A stretch of 33,538 nucleotides of DNA from Solirubrobacterales bacterium (lineage in GTDB: Bacteria; Actinomycetota; Thermoleophilia; Solirubrobacterales; Solirubrobacteraceae). Below, piece after piece: positions 1 to 7,747 of the stretch (positions are counted from its first letter, which is position 1; each line of letters begins with the position of its first letter). The position numbers were made by a program, and so were the translations under genes. The notes beneath the pieces are model-generated. The model made no database searches and had not been told where the DNA came from. It was given only the letters and a program-made list of their open reading frames with translations. Location: assembly GCA_025964155.1 (NCBI GenBank), contig JAOPZJ010000138.1:1-33538 (forward strand), given 5' to 3'.

Positions 1-263
1 GCGGGCGGGCCGGCGACGTCGGGCAGCACCTGGAGCACGACGCGGTCTGCGCCGGATTCCGCGACCTGCAGGCGCAGGCGCGCGCCGGCCTCCACGCCCT
101 CGGGCAAGTGCGCGACCAGCGGCACACCATGCAGCAGGAGCAGGCCGTGGGCGCCCACGCGCTCGGTGACCCGCCCGGACAGGACCATCCCCGGGCGCAG
201 GACGGTGTCCATCTGTGCCGTGCGCAGGACGGCGAGGTCGACGGTGATGACCGGGACGGGCAC
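1..263 (-). CDS. Partial CDS running off the window edge, FliK/flagellar hook-length-control-like (MPVPVITVDLAVLRTAQMDTVLRPGMVLSGRVTERVGAHGLLLLHGVPLVAHLPEGVEAGARLRLQV...)
   Basis: Open minus-strand frame from a GTG at 263 to the window edge; stop upstream at 294-296. Pattern resembles the FliK-type 'G..l.g.V......g..ll.l.G..l.a.l......G..l.l.V' segment. Next to flagellar genes. Confidence 0.5.
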   Translation of the reverse strand, partial: MPVPVITVDLAVLRTAQMDTVLRPGMVLSGRVTERVGAHGLLLLHGVPLVAHLPEGVEAGARLRLQVAESGADRVVLQVLPDVAGPP

Positions 264-293
264 GCCCGGGTCATCGACCGCGGACGCCGCACC

Positions 294-320
294 TCAAGCG
301 CCCCCGCCGCGCGCCGACCA
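294..320 (+). promoter_or_regulatory. Candidate sigma-28-type promoter upstream of flgF (TCAA-N15-GCCGACCA)
   Basis: Spacing matches the TAAA-N15-GCCGATAA consensus; 3/4 and 6/8 matches. Confidence 0.3.
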
Positions 321-328
321 CTCCGACC

Positions 329-1018
329 ATGAACCGTGGTCTCTACATCGCCGCCTCCGGGATGCTCGCCCAGCTCACCCGGCAGGACCAGCTCGCCAAC
401 GACCTGGCGAACGTCTCGACCGCGGGCTACAAGGCCGACCGCGTCAGCCAGCGGTCATTCGGCGAGCTGCTGCTCACGAACACCGCCACCGGCCAGACCA
501 TCGGAGCGCTCGGCCTGGGCAGCCAGATCACGAAGTACACCACGGACCTGCGCCCGCAGCCGCTGCGGCAGACCGACGAACCGCTGGACCTCGCCGTCAG
601 CGGCGAGGGCTTCTTCGCCGTCCAGACCGACAAGGGCGTGCGCTTCACGCGCAACGGCGCGTTCCGGTCCGGGCCCGGCGGAATCCTCACCGACCAACTC
701 GGCCACCCTGTCCTGGGTCCCGGGCGACAGCCCGTGGAGCTGACGGCCGACGGCACCGTCACCGCGGCTGCCGTCGGCGTCTTCGCCGTCCCGGATGCCG
801 TCAAGCAGGGGGACGCGCTCTTCTCCGGCACCGCGAGCGGCACCGCGAGCGGCACCGTGCAGACCGGCGAGCTCGAGGGCTCGGGCGTGGACTCGGCGCA
901 CACGATGATCGACATGCTCGCCTCGCTGCGGGCCTTCGAGGCGTCGCAGCGCGCGATCACGACGATCGACTCCACGCTGCGTGCGGCCGTCACGCAGGTC
1001 GGCTCGCTCAACGGCTGA
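329..1018 (+). CDS. flgF: Flagellar hook-basal body rod protein FlgF/FlhO-like
   Basis: MNRGLYIAASGMLAQLTRQDQLANDLANVSTAGYKAD N-terminal rod motif; LEGSGVDSAHTMIDMLASLRAFEASQ C-terminal motif. Confidence 0.85.
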   Translation: MNRGLYIAASGMLAQLTRQDQLANDLANVSTAGYKADRVSQRSFGELLLTNTATGQTIGALGLGSQITKYTTDLRPQPLRQTDEPLDLAVSGEGFFAVQTDKGVRFTRNGAFRSGPGGILTDQLGHPVLGPGRQPVELTADGTVTAAAVGVFAVPDAVKQGDALFSGTASGTASGTVQTGELEGSGVDSAHTMIDMLASLRAFEASQRAITTIDSTLRAAVTQVGSLNG

Positions 1019-1071
1019 GAAGTCATCTCATCACCCCCTCCAACCCACTGAACATGGTGCGCTCCACTGGC

Positions 1072-1098
1072 TCAAGACGCCCGCGCACCGTCCGATCA
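1072..1098 (+). promoter_or_regulatory. Candidate sigma-28-type promoter upstream of flgG (TCAA-N15-TCCGATCA)
   Basis: Same architecture and spacing as the site upstream of flgF; 6/8 match in the -10 block. Confidence 0.3.
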
Positions 1099-1117
1099 CC
1101 GGTGTGAGACGAGGAGC

Positions 1118-1187
1118 CTCCCGACTGGACCGCCCATTGGCGGGGGCCGGAGCTCCACCCATACAAGCTCCCGACTGGACCGCCCAT
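1118..1187 (+). repeat. Perfect 20-bp direct repeat CTCCCGACTGGACCGCCCAT at 1118-1137 and 1168-1187 (offset 50 bp)
   Basis: Direct reading; the second copy ends inside the flgG start codon. Confidence 0.95.
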
Positions 1188-1923
1188 GCTTCAAGGGATG
1201 TACAGCGCAGCCGCCGGCATGGCGGCACAGCAGCAGCGCATCGACGCCGCCGCGAACGACCTGGCGAACACCAGCACGACCGGCTACAAGCACGTGCGGG
1301 TGGCCTTCCGCGATCTCGCCTACACGGCCTCAGGCACCGGCGGGACGCGGGACGTGCTCATCGGTGGCGGCAGCGCCGCCGGCCTCATGGGCCGCAGCCT
1401 GGAGCAGGGTGCGCTGCAGCTGACCGGCGAGCCACTGGACGTCTCGCTGCAGGGCCACGGCTTCCTCGCGGTCAAGGGCCGCGACGGGCAGGTCGCGATG
1501 ACGCGCGACGGGCAACTGGGGACCGACGAGCGCGGCCGGCTCGTGACGTCGGGCGGGCTGCTGCTGGACCCGCCGATCACCGTTCCGGCGGGCAGCGACA
1601 AGGCCCAGCTGAAGATCGCCCGTGACGGCACCGTCACCGCCAAGGGCGTCCGGATCGGCGCGCTGCGCCTCGTCACCGTCCCGAACCCGAGCGCCCTGGA
1701 GGGCGGCGCGGACAACACGTTCAAGACGAACGCCGCCTCCGGTCCGGCCGCCGCCGCGCCGCGTACGACCACCGTGACCCAGGGCTCGCTGGAAAGCTCC
1801 AACGTCGATCTGGGCGACGCGATGGTCGGCATGATGGAGGCCCAGCGCGGCTTTGAGCTCGCGAGCAAGGCGATCCAGTACCAGGACCAGCTCATGGAGA
1901 TCGCGAACGGCATCAAACGATGA
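1186..1923 (+). CDS. flgG: Flagellar basal-body rod protein FlgG/FlhP
   Basis: MLQGMYSAAAGMAAQQQRIDAAANDLANTSTTGYK; C-terminal LESSNVDLGDAMVGMMEAQRGFELASKAIQYQDQLMEIA. Confidence 0.9.
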   Translation: MLQGMYSAAAGMAAQQQRIDAAANDLANTSTTGYKHVRVAFRDLAYTASGTGGTRDVLIGGGSAAGLMGRSLEQGALQLTGEPLDVSLQGHGFLAVKGRDGQVAMTRDGQLGTDERGRLVTSGGLLLDPPITVPAGSDKAQLKIARDGTVTAKGVRIGALRLVTVPNPSALEGGADNTFKTNAASGPAAAAPRTTTVTQGSLESSNVDLGDAMVGMMEAQRGFELASKAIQYQDQLMEIANGIKR

Positions 1924-2117
1924 CCGGCGCCGCTCCCATCGATCCTGCCGTTCAGCGCCTGCTCGCCGGTGAGCTGGCCAAGTCGCTATGGGCGACCGCC
2001 AAGCCCCAGGACGACGGGAATGGCCAAGGCGCGCCGCCCGCCGGCGCGGCCGACACCTTCGCCACGCTGTTCACCGACGCGCTGGCCGACGCGATCGCCG
2101 GGACGGACGGGCGATGA
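1920..2117 (+). CDS. Very short FlgJ/rod-binding-domain-like protein (65 aa)
   Basis: ATGA overlaps with both flgG and the next gene; ELAKSLWATA...FATLFTDALADAIAG resembles a minimal FlgJ N-terminal domain. Confidence 0.5.
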   Translation: MTGAAPIDPAVQRLLAGELAKSLWATAKPQDDGNGQGAPPAGAADTFATLFTDALADAIAGTDGR

Positions 2118-2686
2118 CCACCGCTGTCGCGGCCCGCACCGGATCCCCGCTCGGCGACGCGGTGCTCGCGCACCTGCAGGTCCAGCTCGAGTCCGCCGGC
2201 AGCCTGCTGCAGGCCGTGATCGCGCAGGGCCGCGCCGTGCGCCTGCGCGAGGTGGAGACCGTCCTGGCGCGGATGGCGGACATGCAGGCCGAGAGCGAGC
2301 GGCGCGGGCGCCTGGAGCGCGAGCGCACCGTGCTGCTCACGCAGGCCGCCGGCATCCTCGGGATCCCACCCCACACCGTCACGCTCGACGCGCTCTGCAC
2401 GCTGCTGGACCCGGGGACCGTGGCGCTCGCGCGCGAGCGGTCGGCCCAGCTCCGCGGCACCCTGGACGAGCTGCAGCAGCAGCACGCGATCAACCGGGCG
2501 CTCATGAAGCAGGAGCTCGCCTTCGTCGAGCACCTCACCCGCCTGCTCGCCGGCGGCGCCGGCCACGACGATCCGGACACCTACGGCCGACCGGGCGACG
2601 CCGCCAGCGCGGCGGACGGGCGGGGTGGGCGGGCGGGCATCGCGTCACGGCCGCCGGCCCTGCGCGCCCTGAACCTCGAGGCCTGA
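2114..2686 (+). CDS. flgN: FlgN-like flagellar export chaperone (start trimmed to the ATG at 2114)
   Basis: Helical sequence (LLQAVIAQGRAVRLREVETVLARMADMQAESERRGRLERER...NRALMKQELAFVEHLTRLL) directly upstream of flgK, as in other flgN-flgK pairs. Confidence 0.75.
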   Translation: MTTAVAARTGSPLGDAVLAHLQVQLESAGSLLQAVIAQGRAVRLREVETVLARMADMQAESERRGRLERERTVLLTQAAGILGIPPHTVTLDALCTLLDPGTVALARERSAQLRGTLDELQQQHAINRALMKQELAFVEHLTRLLAGGAGHDDPDTYGRPGDAASAADGRGGRAGIASRPPALRALNLEA

Positions 2687-2688
2687 CG

Positions 2689-3999
2689 ATGAGCATCGCG
2701 AGCTTCAGCGGACTGCAGACCTCCCTCCGGGCCCTCATGGCCCAGCAGGCGGCACTCGACACGACCGCGCACAACATCGCGAACGTCAACACCAAGGGCT
2801 ACACGCGGCAGACCGTCGAGCTCGGCGCGTCGCTCCCCTACAGCCTGTCGGCGGGCGTCACGCAGTCCGGCGCGGGCGCCCAGATCGGGCAGGGCGTGGA
2901 CGTCCTGGCCTTCAGTCGCGCCCGAGACGTCTTCGGCGACCTGCAGTACCGCGCGCAGCAGATGCTCGGCGGCCAGGCGTCCACGCAGGCCCAGGCGCTG
3001 GACCAGGCGCAGGACCTTGCCGGCGAGCCGTCGGACACCTCGATCAACGCCCTGCTGTCAAACCTCCATGCGGCCTGGCAGGACGTCGCCGACCAGCCCC
3101 AGTCCACGGCCGCCAAGGCCGCGCTCATCGGGCACGCCACGTCGCTGGCGGCGGCGATCAACCAGCTGGACGCCGGCCTGGCGCAGATCCAGAGCACCGC
3201 GGGCGCGCAGTACACGGCGCTGACCGGCTCCCAGGGCCCGGTACAGACGGCCGCGACCGAGATCGCGACGCTCAACCGCTCGATCACCGACGCCGTCGCC
3301 CGTGGCCAGCAGCCCAACGACCTGCTGGACCGGCGCGACCTCCTGCTGGACCAGCTCTCCGCGCTCGGGCAGGTCTCCGTCACGGATCTGGGCAACGGCT
3401 CGATCCGGCTTGCGTTCGGGGACGCCGCCACACCGCTCGTGGACGACACGACCGTCACCTGGCCGCAGACGCTGACCACCGCCACCGGCGGCAAGCTCGG
3501 CGCGCTGCTGGACCTCGGCAGCGCCGGCGGCACGATCGGCGCCTACCGCGCGGACCTGGACGCCATGGCCGCCGGCCTCACCGCGGCGACGAACGCGCTC
3601 CAGCCCACAGCCTTCTTCTCCGGGACGACGGCCGCCACGTTGGGCGTCGTCGCCACCGCGACGACCGTGACGCCCGGGTCCACCGCCACCGCGGGCGCGA
3701 ACGACCTCGCCCTGCAGCTGGCCGCGCTGCGGGGCGGCGCAGCCGACACGACGTACGCCGGGCTCGTGCGCGACATGGGGGCCGGGGCCGCCGATGCCCA
3801 GCGCCGTGCGGACACGAGCGCCACGCTCGCCGCCTCGGCGGAGGAGCGCCGCCAGAGCGTCGGCGGCGTCGCGCTCGACGAGGAGCTCACGGACATGCTC
3901 CGCTTCCAGCGCGGCTACCAGGCCGCGTCGCGCGCGCTGTCGACGATGGACGAGATGCTCGACGTGCTCATCAACCGCACGGGACGGGTCGGGCTGTAG
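2689..3999 (+). CDS. flgK: Flagellar hook-associated protein 1 FlgK (start trimmed to the ATG at 2689)
   Basis: MSIASFSGLQTSLRALMAQQAALDTTAHNIANVNTKGYTRQTVEL; C-terminal VALDEELTDMLRFQRGYQAASRALSTMDEMLDVLIN. Confidence 0.93.
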   Translation: MSIASFSGLQTSLRALMAQQAALDTTAHNIANVNTKGYTRQTVELGASLPYSLSAGVTQSGAGAQIGQGVDVLAFSRARDVFGDLQYRAQQMLGGQASTQAQALDQAQDLAGEPSDTSINALLSNLHAAWQDVADQPQSTAAKAALIGHATSLAAAINQLDAGLAQIQSTAGAQYTALTGSQGPVQTAATEIATLNRSITDAVARGQQPNDLLDRRDLLLDQLSALGQVSVTDLGNGSIRLAFGDAATPLVDDTTVTWPQTLTTATGGKLGALLDLGSAGGTIGAYRADLDAMAAGLTAATNALQPTAFFSGTTAATLGVVATATTVTPGSTATAGANDLALQLAALRGGAADTTYAGLVRDMGAGAADAQRRADTSATLAASAEERRQSVGGVALDEELTDMLRFQRGYQAASRALSTMDEMLDVLINRTGRVGL

Positions 4000-4001
4000 C
4001 C

Positions 4002-4901
4002 ATGGCGATGCGCATCACCTCGCAGACGATGAGCACCCGCGTCATGGACGACCTGCGCGCCGCCCAGGCCAGGGTCGCCCGCCAGCAGCAGGAGGTGGCC
4101 TCCGGCCGCCGCATCGTGCAAGCCTCCGACGACGCGCTCGGCACCCACGACGCCCTGCTGCTGCGCGGCTCGCTCGACGGCCTGACCAAGGACCGCGAGT
4201 CGGTCGCCGACGCGACCGCTTGGGTCTCGGCCACGGACTCCGCCCTGTCGCAGATCACCGACGTCGTGCACCGCGCGCGCGAGCTGACCCTCCAGGGGGC
4301 CAACGGAGCCACGACGAACGCCGGACGCGCGGCGATCGCCGCCGAGCTCACCCAGCTCATCGACGTGGTCAAGGACGCCGCCAACGCGAAGGTCGGCGAC
4401 GCCTACATCTTCGGCGGCACCGCGACGAGCACGCCGCCCTACGCCGCCGGCGCCGTCGACTCGTACGCCGGCGACACCGCCGTCGTGGCCCGCTCGATCG
4501 GCCCGGGCGTCGCGGTCCAGGTGAACACGACCGGCATGCAGGTGCTGGGCGCCGGTGGCGGCGACGGCCAGCTGCTGGACACGCTGCGCACGATCCAGGC
4601 CCATCTGACCGCCAACGCCACCGCGTCCCTCCAGGGCACCGACCTGCAGGCGCTGTCGGCGAACCTCGACACGATCACCGCCCAGCAGGCCACGGTCGGC
4701 GCGACGCAGAACCGCCTGGACGCCGCCGACGCGCGGCTCACCGACGCGCAGCTCGTCGCGACGACGCTGCTCGGCACGACGCAGGACGCCGATCCCGTCG
4801 AGGCGCTCATGCAGCTCAACGCCCAGTCCGCGGCCTACCAGGGCGCCCTGAAGACCGCCGCCAACGTCCTGCAACCGTCGCTCCTGGACTTCCTGCGCTG
4901 A
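4002..4901 (+). CDS. flgL: Flagellar hook-associated protein 3 FlgL
   Basis: MAMRITSQTMSTRVMDDLRAAQARVARQQQEVASGRRIVQASDDALG; flagellin-like C-terminus; position after flgK. Confidence 0.9.
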   Translation: MAMRITSQTMSTRVMDDLRAAQARVARQQQEVASGRRIVQASDDALGTHDALLLRGSLDGLTKDRESVADATAWVSATDSALSQITDVVHRARELTLQGANGATTNAGRAAIAAELTQLIDVVKDAANAKVGDAYIFGGTATSTPPYAAGAVDSYAGDTAVVARSIGPGVAVQVNTTGMQVLGAGGGDGQLLDTLRTIQAHLTANATASLQGTDLQALSANLDTITAQQATVGATQNRLDAADARLTDAQLVATTLLGTTQDADPVEALMQLNAQSAAYQGALKTAANVLQPSLLDFLR

Positions 4902-4959
4902 TGGCCGATCACACAGACGACACCCTGCCCGCCCGTCGACCGGAGGACCGCACCATCCC

Positions 4960-5418
4960 ATGTCCGTGACCCTGCACAGCACCCGCTTCGGGCCTCTGGA
5001 GATCCCAGACGAGGCCGTCCTGGACTTCCCGGCCGGCCTCATCGGTCTCGGTGGCCGCCGCTACGCGCTGCTGGCTCGCGAGGACGACGCCGCCTTCGTG
5101 TGGCTGCACTCGCTCGACGACCCGCAGCTCGCGATCCCCGTCACCAACCCGTGGCGGTTCTTCGGCGGCTACGAGGTCGAGCTCTCCGACGAGGAGGCCG
5201 CGCGCATCGGCATCGAGGACGCAACCGCGACCTCGGTCTACGTGACGGTCCGTGCCGCCGAGTCCCTCCAGGACTTCTGCGCGAACCTCGCGGCGCCCAT
5301 CCTCATCGCCGGTGGCCGCGGTCACCAGATCATCAACCAGGCGCCCGACGCGCCCGTCCGGGCTCCGCTCTTCGCAGACCTCGCCGGCACCGGCGATCCA
5401 AAGGCCCGGGCCGCCTAG
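4960..5418 (+). CDS. fliW: Flagellar assembly factor FliW
   Basis: FGPLEIPDEAVLDFPAGLIGLGGRRYALL...; next to csrA. Confidence 0.92.
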   Translation: MSVTLHSTRFGPLEIPDEAVLDFPAGLIGLGGRRYALLAREDDAAFVWLHSLDDPQLAIPVTNPWRFFGGYEVELSDEEAARIGIEDATATSVYVTVRAAESLQDFCANLAAPILIAGGRGHQIINQAPDAPVRAPLFADLAGTGDPKARAA

Positions 5419-5442
5419 GGCGACCCCCGGTACCCTCGCGCG

Positions 5443-5688
5443 ATGCTCATCATCACCCGCCGTCCCGGAGAGAAGCTCATGATCGGTGACGACGTGGTCA
5501 TCGAGGTCATCGAGGTGAGCGGATCGAGTGTCCGCATCGGGATCGCCGCGCCGAAGTCGATCCCCGTGTACCGGGAAGAGATCTACAGCGCGGTCAAGGC
5601 CGAGAACACCGCGGCAGCCGCCGCGGACCCCGGCCAGGTCCCGCAGGAGCTGACCAGCGCCGAGCCGTCCGCCCGACCCAGCAGTTAG
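5443..5688 (+). CDS. csrA: Translational regulator CsrA
   Basis: [48 protein letters not shown]. Confidence 0.96.
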   Translation: MLIITRRPGEKLMIGDDVVIEVIEVSGSSVRIGIAAPKSIPVYREEIYSAVKAENTAAAAADPGQVPQELTSAEPSARPSS

Positions 5689-5727
5689 CCGTCAACGGGA
5701 CCCGATCCGTCCCCCCTCAACGAATCC

Positions 5728-5737
5728 ACGGAAGGAG
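5728..5737 (+). promoter_or_regulatory. Flagellin Shine-Dalgarno overlapped by tandem CsrA-type ANGGA motifs (ACGGA, AAGGA)
   Basis: ACGGAAGGAG at 5728-5737, 5 nt before the ATG at 5743. Confidence 0.55.
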
Positions 5738-5742
5738 ACACG

Positions 5743-6552
5743 ATGTCTCTGCGCATCAACAACAACACGGAAGCGTTCAACACCCATCGCCAGCTCATGC
5801 AGACGAGCGACCGTCTGACGAAGGCGATGGAGAAGCTGTCATCCGGGTCCCGCATCAACCACGCCTCCGACGACGCCGCCGGCCTGGGCATCAGCGAGAA
5901 GATGCGCGGTCAGATCCGCGGCCTGGCGCAGGCCCAGCGCAACATCCAGGACGGCGTCGGCCTCGTGCAGACCGCCGAGGGCAACCTCGACGAGGTCCAC
6001 TCGATGCTGCAGCGCGTACGTGAGCTCGCGGTCCAGTACAAGAACGGCGCGATGAGCGCCGCGGGTCAGGCCGCGATCCAGACCGAGGTCAACCAGCTCG
6101 CGTCGGAGATCGACCGCATCGGCCAGGCCGCCAAGTTCAACGGCATCGCGCTGTTGAACGCGGCGGGGACCGTCACCTTCCAGGTCGGCGCGAACGACGG
6201 CGAGCAGATCACCGTCCCGACGATCAGCCTCGGCTCGACCCTCGGCACTGCGGCGTTCTCCCTGACCGCCTCCGGCACGACCGACCTCACCGAGATCGAC
6301 GCCGCCCTGGACGCCATCAGCGCCGCGCGGGCCACGTTCGGCGCGGTCCAGAACCGCCTCGAGCACACGCTCGCGGTGCAGGCGACGTCGCAGGAGAACC
6401 TCGTCGCCGCCGAGTCCCGCATCCGCGACGTGGACATGGCCTCGGAGATGACGAACCTCACGAAGGAGCAGATCCTGACCCAGGCGGGCACGGCGATGCT
6501 CGCGCAGGCCAACCAGGCACCGAACGCGGTGCTCAGCCTCCTGCGCGGATAA
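5743..6552 (+). CDS. fliC: Flagellin (short, 269 aa)
   Basis: MSLRINNNTEAFNTHRQLMQTSDRLTKAMEKLSSGSRINHASDDAAGLGISEKMRGQIRGL...; C-terminal ESRIRDVDMASEMTNLTKEQILTQAGTAMLAQANQAPNAVLSLLRG. Confidence 0.97.
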   Translation: MSLRINNNTEAFNTHRQLMQTSDRLTKAMEKLSSGSRINHASDDAAGLGISEKMRGQIRGLAQAQRNIQDGVGLVQTAEGNLDEVHSMLQRVRELAVQYKNGAMSAAGQAAIQTEVNQLASEIDRIGQAAKFNGIALLNAAGTVTFQVGANDGEQITVPTISLGSTLGTAAFSLTASGTTDLTEIDAALDAISAARATFGAVQNRLEHTLAVQATSQENLVAAESRIRDVDMASEMTNLTKEQILTQAGTAMLAQANQAPNAVLSLLRG

Positions 6553-6572
6553 CCCGGGATCAGCGGCGGCGC

Positions 6573-7229
6573 TCAGCGAGCCGGCGGGCGCCAGCACTGC
6601 ATCACGGAGTCCAGTTGCTCGTCCTCCAGGTGCACCACCGGCAGCGCCGTCGGTGTCGTGGGCTGGGCTCGCAGGCCGTCGAGGACGATCGCGAGGTAGC
6701 GCCGCCACAGATCCGGCTGCACGTCGCGGGCGGCGTCCGCGATCGTAATGAGCATCATGTTGATCATCGGCAGGTCCTGATGGCCGATGTCGGCGCGGAG
6801 CGCGCCGCTCTCCTGGGCGCGCGCCACCACCTCGTTGACGAGCGGCGTGATCCGGTCGCGGACGCTGGTGATCCGCTGGCGCCCGTGGGGCGAGTTGATG
6901 AGCAGCTCCTTCAGCCCCCGGTCGGACGCCTGCATGCCGGCCGCCTGCTCGAGGAACGCGGTGAGCCCCTCCCAGGGGTCGGGGTTGTCCAGCGCCGCGA
7001 GCGCCATGGCGGTGAACTCCTCGAGCCGCTGCTCGAAGAGCGCGTCGATGAGTGCGTCCTTGTCCGGGAAGCGGCGGTAGACCGTCCCCACGCCGACGCC
7101 GGCGTGGTGTGCGATGTCGTCGAGCGACGCACCCAGCCCCCGGTCGGCGAAGACCTCCTGGGCCGCCTCGAGGATCCGCAACCGGTTGCGCTCGGCGTCC
7201 TTGCGAAGGGGTCGTGTTACAACGGTCAC
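6573..7229 (-). CDS. TetR/AcrR family transcriptional regulator (likely GTG start at 7229)
   Basis: LRKDAERNRLRILEAAQEVFADRGLGASLDDIAHHAGVGVGTVYRRFPDKDALIDALFEQ helix-turn-helix domain. Confidence 0.92.
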   Translation of the reverse strand: MTVVTRPLRKDAERNRLRILEAAQEVFADRGLGASLDDIAHHAGVGVGTVYRRFPDKDALIDALFEQRLEEFTAMALAALDNPDPWEGLTAFLEQAAGMQASDRGLKELLINSPHGRQRITSVRDRITPLVNEVVARAQESGALRADIGHQDLPMINMMLITIADAARDVQPDLWRRYLAIVLDGLRAQPTTPTALPVVHLEDEQLDSVMQCWRPPAR

Positions 7230-7303
7230 ACCCTGAGGATACACAAATGGAGTCTGCTTCTCCGGTTTTCTGGCGGCCCGACGGCCGGGCCGCGCGACGC
7301 GGG

Positions 7304-7690
7304 TCAGGCGCGCGCCGTCCCACGGCCGCGCAGCGCGCCACCCATGGCCCCGAAGAGCGCGCCCAGCGCCGTCGTGATGACGACGAGCACCCATTGCGGG
7401 TCCGCAAGCTCGGCCTGGGCCCGGTCGCCCGTCGCCGCCGCGGCGAGCAGGATGAACGTCCCGAAGAGCAGGCCGCCGCAGATCCCGCGCCGGGCCCCCT
7501 CCCCCGCCCCCGGGTGTTCATAGCCCGCTCCGATGCCACCGGCCACCCCGAGGATCGACAGGGCGAGGTACGCGGCCTCGTCGCGACCGAGGAGCAGGCC
7601 GGTCATCGCACCGAAGAGCGCGGGGACGACGACGGCGATGAGGACCTGGGTCTGCGGGGTCCGCTCCAGGAGCAACGGCGGGGGACGCAT
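7304..7690 (-). CDS. Small multi-helix membrane protein, function unknown
   Basis: Hydrophobic segments VLIAVVVPALFGAMTGLLL, AYLALSILGVAGGIGAGY, GGLLFGTFILLAAAA, WVLVVITTALGALFGAMGGAL. Confidence 0.65.
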   Translation of the reverse strand: MRPPPLLLERTPQTQVLIAVVVPALFGAMTGLLLGRDEAAYLALSILGVAGGIGAGYEHPGAGEGARRGICGGLLFGTFILLAAAATGDRAQAELADPQWVLVVITTALGALFGAMGGALRGRGTARA

Positions 7691-7701
7691 CGGGCGACAC
7701 T

Positions 7702-7716
7702 ACCTCCTGCGGAGGT
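7702..7716. promoter_or_regulatory. Inverted repeat ACCTCC-TGC-GGAGGT in the divergent intergenic region
   Basis: Perfect 6-bp arms with a 3-nt centre. Confidence 0.5.
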
Positions 7717-7731
7717 CTGTCACTCCACGTT

Positions 7732-7747
7732 ATGGTCGGTCGACCAT
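7732..7747. promoter_or_regulatory. Inverted repeat ATGGTCG-GT-CGACCAT overlapping the cupredoxin start codon
   Basis: Perfect 7-bp arms; ATG at 7746-7748. Confidence 0.5.

Noticed and set aside
5692-5713. Hairpin GGGAC-N7-GTCCC between csrA and fliC as terminator
   Set aside because: Only 5-bp arms and no T-tract; too weak to call a terminator, although it could contribute to leader structure.
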